Below are positions 35,990 to 49,454 of a stretch of DNA of 64,000 nucleotides, in pieces. The position numbers and the translations under genes are program-made. This DNA is from Onchocerca volvulus (Eukaryota > Nematoda > Chromadorea > Rhabditida > Onchocercidae). Under the pieces are notes generated by a model. That model was not told where the DNA came from. It saw only the letters and a program-made list of their open reading frames with translations, and did not search any database. The DNA lies in assembly GCA_000499405.2 (NCBI GenBank), contig HG738139.1:3997561-4061560 (forward strand), read 5' to 3'. How positions within the stretch are numbered: the stretch's first letter is position 1; the number at the start of each line of letters is the position of its first letter.

Positions 35990-36720
35990 TTAGGAGTTTA
36001 CATATGCGACGAAGAAACAGCTCAATTTGAATCAATCGAAGGAAAAAAGAGCTTCCCTCGTATAAAGCCTCCATTTCCTGAAGGAAAAAAAATTAAGACG
36101 ACGTTTTGTGAACGTGTTTACAGTAAGTTTGAATTGCGCTCTGGATTTGAAATTAATAAGGTGAAAAACTATTATTAGTTGAAGATGTAAATCTTCATTT
36201 GAAGCTGTGGGATGTGCAGAAGATACAGAAGATATGCTAATAAGCCACAAGAAGTCGTCTGTTCTCCTGCCGAAAGTAGAACATGGCAAAACATGGAACA
36301 AAGATAGCGAAAGAATCACACCAAATAGGCTGACGTTCTTCAATTTCTTAACGACAAAGAAAATATTATCGCCAGCAGACAAGAATTAACCTATAAGGAA
36401 ACATCCCTACCTGCCCTTGTCCATGAACGTAGCCATTTTCAAACGTGTAATATTGCTACCATATTGGTTCTTCCTCAACTTGGAAAACTGCCAACTTAGA
36501 GAATCGCCAGAGCTGTTAAAAATTTTGCTTGCCGGATATACTGCTGATTCAAAGCATTTCCTATCTGTCATCAATAAATACAGTACCTGTTTCCAAATGA
36601 CATCGTTTGGCACAGAAATCGTAACAATACAACTCATGTCAACTTTCAAAGCTGTCACAAAATCGATTCTTTGGTTCGTTGTTAGATGATAAACATAAAT
36701 TCAACAATTCGACAACTCAC
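35990..36720. pseudogene. Unidentified coding remnants on both strands
   Basis: Plus strand: [20 protein letters not shown] and, in another frame, SVLLPKVEHGKTWNKDSERI (about 36010-36389). Minus strand: a frame ending at 36407 with CFESAVYPASKIFNSSGDSL and WQFSKLRKNQYGSNITRLK. These have normal amino-acid composition but stops nearby and no splice context. They could be transposon cargo, host gene fragments or transferred bacterial genes; I do not recognise them. Confidence 0.35.
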
Positions 36721-37035
36721 TTGAATAGTACTCTTCTCTATCAGCGACAATGGAAGGAATAACGCAAATCAATTTGCCTGGATGTTCTTTAATAATTTTT
36801 TGTTACATCTTTATCAATCAATAAAATGTTCCTCAACAGGATTCATTCTATCACGCATGACACAAAAAACCTCGTCACACTTATTGCTGACCTTGTCTAA
36901 TCACAATAGCAAGAATCAGTACAGTCAAGTTACAAGTATCAGTTTTACCTTCTCAACGCCAGAAACATGCGCTTTCTCCTTTCTTTTTTTCTACTTAACA
37001 AAATTGTGTTGCAGCAACGAGTTTTTATAAAAAAA

Positions 37036-37215
37036 TACATAAAAACATGCACGTATTCGAATGCATGTTTTTGTTGCGTCAAAAGTTCAAAGCAATAATT
37101 AAAGTTTTCCGACATGTAAGATTTTGAATTAATGTAGATAAGGTATGTGTTTAATGACTTTCGGAGATTTAAGATTTTGAACAAACGAACACTGGCATTT
37201 TTATTTATATAGCTA
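37036..37215 (+). repeat. Short dispersed repeat, right edge of the island, with terminal hairpin
   Basis: Head AAAAACATGCACGTATTCGA continues to TGCATGTTTTT, so the head is an 11-bp stem (AAAAACATGCA / TGCATGTTTTT) around a 10-nt loop. The tail block has ACTTTCGGAGATTTAAGAT and ATTTTTATTTATATAGCTAG. Both blocks recur at 1610-1735. A hairpin near a CTAG end recalls Helitron 3' termini, but the exact end is not defined. Confidence 0.6.
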
Positions 37216-38158
37216 GAGCCGGATACGCGAAGCATGGTGAGTCCAGCCAGTATATTAATATAAGTATTAAAACAATTTCAGTGTAATAAAATTCTTTCGA
37301 TATTATTAATTTTTTCGATATCAATTTTTAATTTTGAAATCCGATTTTTTTGATAATTTGAAAAATTTTTTAATTTTTAATTTCTTCATTAACCACTTTA
37401 ATAGTTCCGAAATTTATTGATTTTTGCTTTAACAAACGTTTTTCGTAATTTGATTTGTGTAATTTGTTTTAACAATTAAATAATAATTATTAATTTCAAA
37501 TTTCATTGATTTACCGTGGTTTGTTTTAATAAACAAAAGAAATGGCAAAAAATATGGCAAATGTTATTTAGGATGGATGTAACTATTTGCTATATAATTG
37601 AAGTATGGAAATTTTTGGACATCAGTGCGTTTAATTTCAATCTGTTTTATTAAATTTCGACGAAAAATTGAGATAAAATTTTAATGTAATCTAATCTTAA
37701 TTTTCAACTAAATGAAATTTTGATGTGAATAATTTTGATGTAATTTTGATAAGCTTTTATAAAGAGATAAGCTTTTATCAAAATTGTCAAAAAAAACAGA
37801 TAAAAATAAAAATAGTAGTAACAAAACGAAAGAAAAAAATTTTTTGATTTATTTATGAAATTTTCAAATTCTTTTGCAATATAAAAAAAAAAGAAATTTA
37901 TTGCGATCATTTTTGCTCAACACAATAAAAATAAATAAAAGAGGAAGAAAGGAAAAAAGAAATATGATATTATTGAATGATCTTAAGTTGAACCTAAGGG
38001 AGAGAAAAAAATAGATCAATATTATTACTTTTGCTCATTAATCAAGTTTTATGAAGCTCATTCTTATTGCAAACCAAATCGAATTGCAGTGAAGAAGAGA
38101 AGCGACGGAATTATTCCGAAAAAATTTTATTTTCAAAAATAATATTTTCTGGACGAGA
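37216..38158. other. AT-rich intergenic DNA upstream of the ion-channel gene
   Basis: No gene is supported. It should contain the promoter of the ligand-gated ion channel that starts at 38159. Confidence 0.5.
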
Positions 38159-38890
38159 ATGGAATTGATATTTTTACAGTATAATTACAATTATATAATT
38201 AATATTTCTATTGTTATTATTACTATTACTGGTATTACTACAGCAACGAATGATACTAATACTACTAATCGATGTACAAGGTAAAATTTTAATTCAATTT
38301 ATTAAATTTTCATTGAATATTAAAATAATGAAAAAATCTCCAGTTCTTATTTTATTTCATTTTCACAAGAGTTTTTTTTTTATTTTTTTGATCTAAAATA
38401 AGTATTACAACTTAATTATTTGGTTATTATCAATAATAACTCAAGAATAATTGTAAATATTAACAAGTAATAATTCAAGGTTATTTTGATTTTTTAAATC
38501 TTAAAAATAGTAATTTGACTTATCTGTAAATTTTCTAGCATAAATAACTTCTCCTTCGGTAAGAAAAATGAAGGAATTAATGTAATAGAAAAAAAAACAG
38601 AAAAAAACTGTAATTTTTTTATTTTTCATGAAATTTGAAAGACATAAAATTATACACAATTATAAGATAAATCAATATTTGTTGAATAATTAATTACAAA
38701 TTTTGAAAATAATGAAAAAATTTAAACAAATTGGAAAATTTTTCAGATTTCTTACGAGAATAAGAAAATCTTTAAATTATTTTCGAGCTATGTAATGAAT
38801 GAAAACTGATTTCATCTTCTTTTTCTTTTTAAAATATATTAAATTATTTCAGCGACTAACACAAGAAAAATAAGTATTCCTCTTTGAGAA

Positions 38891-38965
<75 letters not shown>

Positions 38966-41900
38966 AAACAATGAATAACGGAAATTAAATGCTCCGGTAA
39001 AAAAGAAAAAGAGTGAAAAAACCTTGATGGAAATTAAATTAAAATTTCGAAATCAAACATTAGTTTAAAAAAACTAACACATACTAATTTTTATTAATTT
39101 TTTTAAAATTAATTTAAAAAATCCAAACTTAAAATTATTAAGTATTAATTCAATTTAACACATGAAGAAGTTGAAACTTGAAAAAAATATGCAGGGACAA
39201 TAAATATATGATAATTGAAATGTTTGATGATTAAAATATTAATTGAAATTAGATGATGGTTAATTTACCGAAAAAAATATTGTAAGTAATTGTCAACTAT
39301 ATAATAATTTCCTTTATGAAATAAAAAAAACGAAATTTGATTTTTCACTTGACAACAAAAAAAAAAGAAGTGGAATTTGAAGTTCAAATAAATTTGAAAA
39401 ATTAAAAAGTAGGTAATAACAATTGAGTTTATAATAAGATGAAATAGAATTTCATTGTAATGATAGTCTTTTTGTTTTTCTTTTTCATTCATTATTATTG
39501 TAAGAAATTTAAACTCAATTTTACTTTATGGATATTTATTGTAACTGTATTTTGTTCTAGTTTAATATTATCTGCTTTGTTTGATAATAAATGATAAAAA
39601 TTTGATTTAATGATTGAAAAAAATGAAAATGTGAAAGTGAAAAATTTGAAACTACAAAATCTTCTCATTATCTAAACTTGCAATTCAAAATTTTTCCATG
39701 AATTGAATTATTCAATTAAATCGGATTTAAAAAAAAAGAAATTTCAACAATTTTCTAAGAATATGTAAAATTTTAATTGCTGCTTCAATGTTTTAAAATG
39801 ATATATTAAATGTTTCAACTAATGATTTTTTAAAATAAGAGATTAAAAAATTCAAAATATTGTTATAATATACAAAAAGTTGTGTTTTGCTTTTGTTCGA
39901 TACAATTATTAAATTAATTTACTAACTCATCCAGAAATTTATGCAAATATTTATCGGTTAAAAATTCAAGGAGAATTGATGTATTGTTTTTATTTCTCTC
40001 ATTAGAAGCAATTAAAAGCCAAGAGTGATAAGACGGATGATAAGTTTCAAAAATGATTTGAAAAAAATCGATAAATCAACCATTTTTCTACTTATGATCC
40101 AATTTGTGATTATGTAAATGAATTCTTTCGCTGTGGAAATTGAATTTCATTTTATTTTGATTATTAAATTGTTTCAGTAACAAACCAAGAAAACAACAAA
40201 TTTCATTACAATTTATTATAAATTTTCAAACTTTCTTTACAATTAAAATGACGAAATTTTATTCTCTCCGGAACAATTTTATAGTTTTCGAAATAATTCC
40301 ATCAATTATATTTTATTTAGCGCTTAAATTTGAATGAAAGCATTTGAAGTCATTTCTTTTGAAGAATTAGTTATAACAAATAAATTAAAATTGATTTTAA
40401 TGTCCATTTTAATGCAAAATTGATTTTATTGTCCGAATAATTCTACTCAATTTGCAAAACGGCTCTTTTTACATGATTTTTTATTACTATTTTTCGCTTT
40501 TTAGTAATATTCTTGGCTCATTTCTCGCTCGGCTTCGATGATAATAAAAACAAATTCATTGTTCTTAGAGAATATTGAATTTATCCTCTGATCGATTGCA
40601 AATTATTTGCAAATATTATCAATAATATTTGCATTCTTATTTTCGACAGTCTTAAAAATGTTAATTAATGATAATAAGATAGTCATAAGATGATTGAATT
40701 TCAACTTTATGTTCTTTATAATAACAGGCATAATGGTAAAACGATGATTTCTGGAAAAATATTCAAATTTATTCCATATAAAATTATATTTGGTTGTAAA
40801 AAAAACTTTACAATTACAAAATAATAATGTTTTATTTGTTGATAATTGTTGCAAATAAATGTTTAATTAAAAAAGAATCGGATAATATGATAAATTTAAA
40901 AATCAAATTAAATTTTAATAATTTCAATTCCGATTTACTGCTTGAAATATGAAATTCATTATTTGATTTTTATTATATTTTAAACTTTTAAAAAACGTAT
41001 TTCAATTTGAAAGTCAGTTTTATGCCTTAAAAAAATCATCGCTTTTTTTCTAACTAATCTTCACAGTTAATTAGTCATGTTTACAAGCAATGAACAGTAT
41101 CAAATCTACGGACGATATTTAAACATAAAACCTAAATTAATTAATCATTAAATAGTTTCATTAACTTCAAATTTTAAAATTTTAATGAAATCCGTTAATC
41201 ATAATGTTTTATTTAATTAAAAACTAACATTTGAATTTCAACATCACATAATTCATTAATCAAGTTATTAGCAATTTTGAATGATAAATACTTCTTTTGA
41301 TATCTCACCAATTGTTGTTAATCTGAAAATGCAAGCTTTTTATGTTAAAATAATTTATTCAAATTGTAAATTAAATCATAAAATCACAATATTTTTAAGT
41401 TTTTAAATGGTAGTTGAAGTTTTAAGTTTCATGAATAGTAATTAACACTATTAATATGACTGATTTATATAAAGTTAATTGTAGTAAAGGAAATAAAGAG
41501 AAATATTTATTAGTATTCAACAATAAACTCTTTTTTTTCTTCACGATTTTACGAATTTGAATTTAAATTACGAATAACAGCAGAAATTTTTTTCTTTTTT
41601 TTTTGGAAAGCATAAAATGAAGTAAATCGATTCAATTGCTGCATTATTGCGTTATTTTTATGATTTTTAATTTATTGATTGAAATTTTCACAAGCACTTT
41701 TTTAAGCAAAATAAAATGAAAAAGAGGAGAAAATAACTGAAAAAAAGAATTGTTTATTATTGGATTTTCGGGTATTTTTATTGCCAATGAAATTTTCTTT
41801 GAAAATTACCGAAAAGATCAAATTAAGAATTTTGCAAAAATGAGGTTAATATTTTTTGAATATGATAGAAAATTATAGGAAAAAACGAAGTCTAATGAGA

Positions 41901-44900
41901 TTCTTTCTTATGTCATCTCCAACTAAATTTTATTTACAATAAACAATTAAATTTGCAAATGAAATTTAATTTGATAATAAATCAGTATGATAATGTTATG
42001 ATGATTCACAATATGATGATGATATGATAATCAATATGATAATAATTTAAAAAACAAAATTCAAATTACATTCTATTATTTCAATAATTAAATTTAGAAC
42101 ACTATCATCATTATATTACGATTATCATATCAAATCAATATAATCAGTATCATATCACTTAACACTATTAATATCATAATAAGTTATTATTATTATATAC
42201 AATTGTTATTAGCAGCGTTACATTATATTGTTATCACTATAATTGGGATCAAACTACACAACGCTGTTGTTATCATAAGTTCATGATATCAATATCATTT
42301 TATCAATCTTACTTTCAATGAGAAAAATTAACAATGTTTCTTTTTTTGCATTTACCTATGCAACTTATATAGTGTTGATTTCTTCATAATTTAAAAATAT
42401 CATATGAATATTTGTAATCAAAATTTAAAAATGAATTAGACTATTTTCGAAATTTTAATTTTACCTATACTGGATAACTTTATCCAAAATATTTACCATT
42501 TTCAATAAATAATCGATTGCTGCCTGTTTTGGCAACGATTATTTCATCAATAAAAAGAATGAATATCGAATTAAATAAGAATTAAAGATTAATGAATAGA
42601 AGTAATAATTTGAAAATTCATGAACTTAAATTCTAATATTGTGTGAAATAATAAATAAATTGGATGAACGAAATATTTCAGTTTTGATATTTTCAGAAAA
42701 AAAAAAGAAATAAAAATGATAGATGAATCGTTACTGTAGAAGGAAATTGATATAATAATAAAAGTTTATTTTAGGAATTCGATTCATTTGGAACAAATAA
42801 TTAGCATATTGCTCAAAAATTACGATACTCATTTATTACCGGCTGAGGAAGGTGTTAATGCAACTATTGAATTGCATGTACAGGTAAACATATCATTATC
42901 AGATAATTTCAACTAAGATTTTGCAATTTAAACTTTCAATTTTTTTTCTCATTTGATATCTAAATTCTAATTTTGTTCATATTATCAAAAAAAAAAAGAA
43001 AGTTGAAAATAATTTTTCAAACGATCGTTTAAATTTTTTTCTCCTTTTTTTGCGACTTCTCACGCTTATTTATTAGATTTTATCTTTATTTATCGGATTT
43101 TATTTATAAATTTATCATTTTTCATTCTTATTTATTTTATCTTATCAATTTTTTCAAGCCAAATATTTATTTGCTTGCTTGATTATTTTTGAAAATATTT
43201 TGAGCGCTATTATAAAATTTGATTGAAAATTTAGAGAACATTTTTTGATATTATATGAAGTAAAGGAAAAAAAAAAGATCAAAACCAAATCAATCATAAA
43301 ATCAGTCAGGTATAGTAGATCAACTATGATACAAATGCAAAACTTTCTTTGATCTTTAAGAAACTATTTCAAAAAAAAAAAAAAAAAAAAAAAAATGCAA
43401 AATAAAAGGAAAATATGAATTAAGAAATTCTAGTATTTATTTCCAAAGCAAAACACATTATTTTTTAAATGTGAAAGTAAAAGAAGAAAAAAAAAAGATC
43501 AAAATCAAATCAATTAAATGTGATAAATCAATTATGAATTTAAATTAAACGATTTTTGATTCAAGAAATTATTTCAAAAAAAAAAAAAAAAATGATAAAT
43601 GGAAATATGAAAAATTAAGAAATATCAATGCTTATTTTTCAGGGGATTACAACAATTTCGGAAATAACCGGTGATTTTGAATTAGATTTTATGTATAGCG
43701 AAATATGGGAAGATCCACGATTGAGTTATGCGCATTTAAATATTTGTACAACAAATATCACTCTAAAAAGTGATTTTCGAAAGAATATTTGGACACCTGA
43801 TACATGCATTATCAATAGCAGATATTCATCGATACATAATTCACCAACTGAAAATACTTTTGTTATTTTATATGCAGACGGTTTAGTATGGAGTAATTTT
43901 AGGTTAGTTTCCATAAAAAAGAAAAAAAGAAAAAAAAAGGAAAAAAACAAGAAAATGAAAGTTTTTTGAAAATTTTATTAGAGAAATTTGAAAAAATCTT
44001 AAATACCAAATTATTAAAATTCTTTGTTTTTAAATAATTATACATTATACGTGAACAATATTATTTGTTTTCAAATAATAAGAAGCGGAATAAAAATAAT
44101 ATTATTAATGTTTTATTTTAACCATTTCGTATTATAATTTATTATTTTTACAGTAATAGCTTGTTTTAAATTGAAATTATTTTAATATCAAAAATATATG
44201 AAATTTATCGAAATTCATCGCATATTAAATTAATATATTGTTAATTTTTGGAATCGTTAACATTTAATTGAAAAAATTGTTAATCATTAAAATTTTCTGT
44301 TATTTTTAGGCTTAAAGTTAGAGCGCCATGTAAAATGGATTTAAAAATGTTTCCTTTTGATTCAATAGAATGTCAGCTTATTTTTGAAAGTTATTCGTTT
44401 AATACGGATGAAGTACGATTAATTTGGCATGAAAATCCGTTAACAATAATGGAAGCTGTTGAATTACCGGATTTCGAATTAACCGGTTGGTGTACAGATC
44501 ATGAAAAACTTAGATATCCGAATGGAGAATGGGGAAGAGCAAGGGTAAATTAATTTTTTTATTAATATTAATCGAAATTTTCCGGTTCTTTTTTTTAAAT
44601 ATCCGGATTTTTATATCAGAAAATTTTTTGCAAAAATTTTAAAACTTGATTAATTCGAGTAAACAATTTTATATAATTTTTTTAAGATTTTTTCTTAACT
44701 TCATAAAAATTGTCATTTTACAGGAACCAAATTTAGGTATATCGGCTGAGATCATTAAAATAGGAAGAATTAATTGTTTCTATTATCTTGGATATAAATG
44801 CGGCAAAAAATAACAAACTATTGATTGCAAAAATAAAATCTGATTTAAATTTTATATTGTTTAATTTTTGAAACAAAAATTTTAAGCTGTATTTTAGATT

Positions 44901-46813
44901 AATTTATCAGAATAAGTAGAAAACATAAGTCATTTAAAAACTTTATCAATAAATCATATTTATGCTTAATTTTAGCCAATATAATAACAAAAGTAATGTA
45001 ATAATTGTTGCAAAAGTTATTAAACATTAAAGAACATTTGGAAACTTGTCAAAAAATATTTAAATACTGCATGATATTTGAATTATATTAAAATTTAAAT
45101 AAATTGAAAGCAGATTTTGCTAAAATTTCAAATTTTTGATTGAAAAAAAAGAATTTTTCAGGTTAAATTTACATTTGCACGGCGATACGGTTTCTATCTA
45201 TTTCAAACTTATTTTCCAACATCACTGACAGTTATCAGCTCTTGGATTGGATTTTTCTTCGATGTACGAGCTGTTTCTGCAAGGTTAGCAAAATATTTTG
45301 TTCATTTTATTTAAAATTTTTACGACTACAGTATTATCACCATATGTATATATACTGTGTCAGATACAGTAGTGATTTCCCCACAGTATCTCGTATATTC
45401 CATACAAAAATAGTATTATTCATAATATATATGAGATACTGTATCGTATATATGAGATACTGCGTCAAATTTAATTTTTCAATGAAGAAAAAAGCAATAC
45501 CAGTACCGCATACATATTCATTGTATTCGATACAGTAGCAATTTCTCATACAGTATCCAGTATGTTATATTCTATTCTATACGAAAGACGGTATCATCAT
45601 TTAAGGCATTAAATTTAATTTTTCAATTTAATCAAAAAAATTGAAAATAAATGCTAATTTTTCAAAGGATAACATTGGGTGTATCATCATTGTTAGCAGT
45701 AAGTTTTCAATTTGGTAATGTATTACGCCATCTACCTCGTGCTAGCTATATCAAAGTTAGCCTATTTTCATATTTTTTCCATTTATTTTTCCACCTTTTT
45801 TAATTAATTAATTATTGGAAAAAGCAATTAATTCTTTTTCATCTTTCTAAGTGAATTTAATATAGCTTAGACATTAATTATAAATTAAAAAGTGACAATT
45901 TTTAAAATTTTCAATATAGTTGACGGATATATTTATAAAAGAAAATTCTACAAAAAAAAAAAAAAAATAGAAATATTATTGCTCAATTTTTTTTCAACTT
46001 GTTGGTAAGAACAGAATCATTTTTTTTTTCAAGAAAAAAAGAATTTTACGAAGAAAATTCTGGTGTAGTCTATCATATTTTGATCATAATTCGGTATTTT
46101 TTACTTTGCAATTTTCTCTACATTTACAAGGAAAACTTTTTGATTAATTCAATTTACTCATAATGATATGTATCCTATAAAATTATCTATTTCAGTGTTT
46201 GGATGTATGGATGATAAGTTCGGTTATTTTTATTTTCTGTACACTTATAGAATTAGCTATTGTTTCTCGGCTCAATCAGTAATTATTTACATGTTTTTTC
46301 TTTTGTTTAAATTTTTAATGAAAGAAATTTGAAATTAAAAAAAAAAAATTCTAATCAAAAATATCTTCGTAAAAAATTATAAAAGTATAAAATTGGAAAA
46401 AATTACTGGATTTAAACTCGAATCGAAGTTTTTGAATTGTATTTGAAATTCATCATTAAAATTGATTTTTTGCAGTTACGAACGTGAGAAGCAACTTGGA
46501 ATTAGAAAAACTGCGCAATGGCTTAATCAAATGAAGTTCATAATTACTGATATAATTTTGTCTAAAATAACTGATGAATTATTAATTTTAATTAAAATTT
46601 ATTAATTACGTTAAGATATTACTGCTTTCTAAATTAATAAATAGATAAATAAATAAACAAATTCAAATATACCCCAATACAATCATTTGCATTAATATCT
46701 TCCTTTTAGCTTTATCATAAAATATTATCAAATTTGAAATTGAAATAAATTTTTGTTATTAAATTTAAAAATTAATTGAAATCAAAAAGAATTTTTAAAC
46801 ATTCAATTTGCTT

Positions 46814-46860
<47 letters not shown>

Positions 46861-48473
46861 ATATATATTTGTTGTTTAAATAGAAGAAAATTTTGAAATT
46901 TAATTAACTTTATTAAATCATTTATTTTAAATTTAATTTTTAGAAGACGAAAAAATCGATGTAGGAATTCGAATGATTGCAGTGTGAAAAATTTAAAGAA
47001 ACAGAATAATTTTTCTGGAAATAATATGACAAAAAAACAACAAAACAGAAATAATCTAACGATGGTTACCGATTTTGCTAATAATAGTAAAGAACAATCT
47101 TCAAATGAACATCGTTCTTTCAACCGGGTGAGAATTTTGAATGAAAATTTTTGAGAAATTTAAATACTCCTAATAGATCCTAAATATTTGTCTAATAGAA
47201 TTTTTCAAAATTTGTTTCATTTTTTTTTTCGTTTTCAGCCAATAATAGATATTAGGAAATTATTTGGTCAACTTTGTGCTCGAGAATGGACAATTACGTC
47301 GAGACAGGTATACATGAATGATTGAGTAATTCAATTCATTAAATTTTTAAATTCCATTTTTATCCAAAGATAGTAATTTCTTTTCAAACAAAGAATGACA
47401 AAACCATTCTATTAAATTTATTTGTTAAGTTCAGAAAAAAAAAATTTTAAATCAAATGAGTAAATTCTCATATTGAATAATAACAAAATTAAATTTGAAA
47501 ATTTTTGAAATAAAAAGATAGCAATTCCGAAAATTAGAATTAAAAAATTTCTGTTAAAAAAAAGAGATAAAAATGATAATAGCAATTTCGAAAATTTAAC
47601 TTCTATTAAAAATTATAACGAATTATAGGAAATTTTTCCAAATAAAACTCAATTGAAAAATTAAAAAACAAAAAAAAAAATAAAAAAAACTTGTTTTTCT
47701 ATTTTATTACGATATAATTGCGTAAACAATTTAGGACATTTGTTGAGATTAAGAATTGCGAATCTCTTTTTTTGAAAATTGCACTATTAAAATTAAATGA
47801 ATTTTTTTTTTTCTACTGCTAAAAGCTATTTTATATTTTGCTGCCATATTGAAAATCAACAGAAGAAAGTTTGCGCAACATAGAACATGTCATTCGAAAA
47901 GTAAATGAAATTAAGTCCAAAGATTACTATTCGAATTAAATAAAGTTTTTGAATTGAACCATTCCAATTTAGTTAAAAATTTTAAGCTAATCTAATTAAA
48001 AACTAAAAATCAATTTAAACTTTCGTTAAAACAATTAATTTATACTTAAAAACCTAAAAATGTATCATTTTTCATTTAGGTCGACCATTATTCAATGATA
48101 TTATTTCCTTCTGCATTTGTTATCTTCAATATAATGTAAGTTACCGATCGACATTTATATTTCATAACCTAAAATAATTGTACCTTTGAATACATACTTA
48201 TAATTCAAAGACATAAATGTAATACTAAATTTCGATTTTAAATTTGAAATTAAAATTTCAATAATAAATTAAAGTTTGACCACTTGAAGATAAAAAGGCA
48301 CAATTATAGTTTAATTTATTTTTAAAAAATTAATTTTTTTTTGAAATAAATTTTTGAGTTTTTTTTTCTAGTCAAAACTTTACAACAAAACTAAAATTAT
48401 GAAAATAAACTTATAATTATTGTAGGAAATGATGACAACATTTATAATGTTATCCTTGAAAATTTCTTTTTAC

Positions 48474-48504
<31 letters not shown>

Positions 48505-48563
48505 AAAAAAATCTTTTCAGATATTGGACAACATATGTTTCAAAAATGGATGGAAAAATTTGA
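38159..48563 (+). CDS. Cys-loop ligand-gated ion channel subunit (nematode lgc family)
   Basis: Twelve exons: 38159-38280, 42775-42883, 43643-43902, 44310-44544, 45162-45283, 45668-45755, 46196-46278, 46476-46535, 46944-47127, 47239-47307, 48080-48135 and 48521-48563. All are in phase and give 476 residues. Seen: signal peptide, N-glycosylation sites, IWTPDTCI, the Cys-loop ([15 protein letters not shown], 13 residues between Cys), M1 ([20 protein letters not shown]), M2 ([19 protein letters not shown]), M3 ([19 protein letters not shown]), a basic Asn-rich M3-M4 loop, and M4 ([17 protein letters not shown]). The M2 pattern is that of anion-type/amine-gated nematode subunits, not nicotinic ones. 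The usual PAR before M2 is SAR here. The ligand is unknown. The first exon, found only by phase and signal peptide, is separated by a 4.5-kb intron and is the least certain. Confidence 0.9.
38893..38963 (+). repeat. 71-nt poly(A) run in the first intron of the ion channel
   Basis: An uninterrupted run of A inside the 4.5-kb intron 1 of the ligand-gated channel. It could be the tail of an old retroposed copy, although nothing recognisable precedes it, or a collapsed or expanded assembly homopolymer. Confidence 0.8.
46818..46868 (+). repeat. (AT)n microsatellite in an ion-channel intron
   Basis: Almost pure AT dinucleotide tract with one TTT interruption, located between the exons ending at 46535 and starting at 46944. 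Confidence 0.85.
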
Positions 48564-49454
48564 TATGCTAATTTTTCGTAAATTAATTTGAAATGTTAAT
48601 CATAAAAACAATTGATACATGCTATGAAATTTTTGTATAATAATAGCATATAAAAGATTTAATTACTTAAAAATAACTGATTTTTTATTGTCAAACAAGC
48701 ATTTTAAATCTTAAAAAGTAAGATTTAAATGACATATTTCATGATATTATCAAATATATAAAATTTTATTCCCATACAAAATACGATTTATTAATTTAAA
48801 AAGAAATAAATAGAAATTTAATTATTTATTTATTTGCATTAAAATATAAATAAATTGAAAGTGATTATCTGAGAAATGATAATATCGCATTTTTATCGAT
48901 TAATTATGATTTTATCGTATAAATATATACATATATAATGAAAAAATTATTTATTTAAAATTGCAATTAAATAATACGAATTTAATTATTGCAATAAGAT
49001 AGCAAGAATTAATTAATTGATTAATTAGGACAACTCTTTACTTCACGAATCATCCATGAAGTGACCAGTTTCTTAGGAAAACCTGTATTCCTTTTTCCTT
49101 TGTCAATTAACCGTTAATTTGTTCGGACAATTCCCGCGAAAACTTGTTCCCGAGAGTTCCTGTTAAACAAATAGATCAAAATAATTGATGTTAATGGAAT
49201 ATCATTCTATAAAATCTAAATTCAGGTTGATTGAATTGCAAATGTCCTTTTTCCAATTGATTACACCGATCAAATTTTTAATATAAAAGTCTTTTTTCGT
49301 ATGTGAGATATTGTCACCATTCATTGGTTGACATTAATTAACCAAAATTCAGATATTTATCTTTCTTCTATTCCTTTTTATCGATCTGTTTTTTTTTTTT
49401 AATTAATTTTTATTAAATTTAAATTTTTGATATTTCACAACAACAACAAAGCTG
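48564..49454. other. Intergenic AT-rich region
   Basis: Downstream of the ion-channel stop and upstream of the secreted-protein gene. It holds the 3' UTR of the former. Nothing else is recognised. Confidence 0.5.

Noticed and set aside
44725..44815. Apparent exon after TTTTACAG in the ion-channel gene ([16 protein letters not shown])
   Set aside because: The neighbouring exons join directly in phase and reproduce the continuous extracellular domain to M1 sequence; this segment would insert an unrelated stretch and has no in-phase donor.
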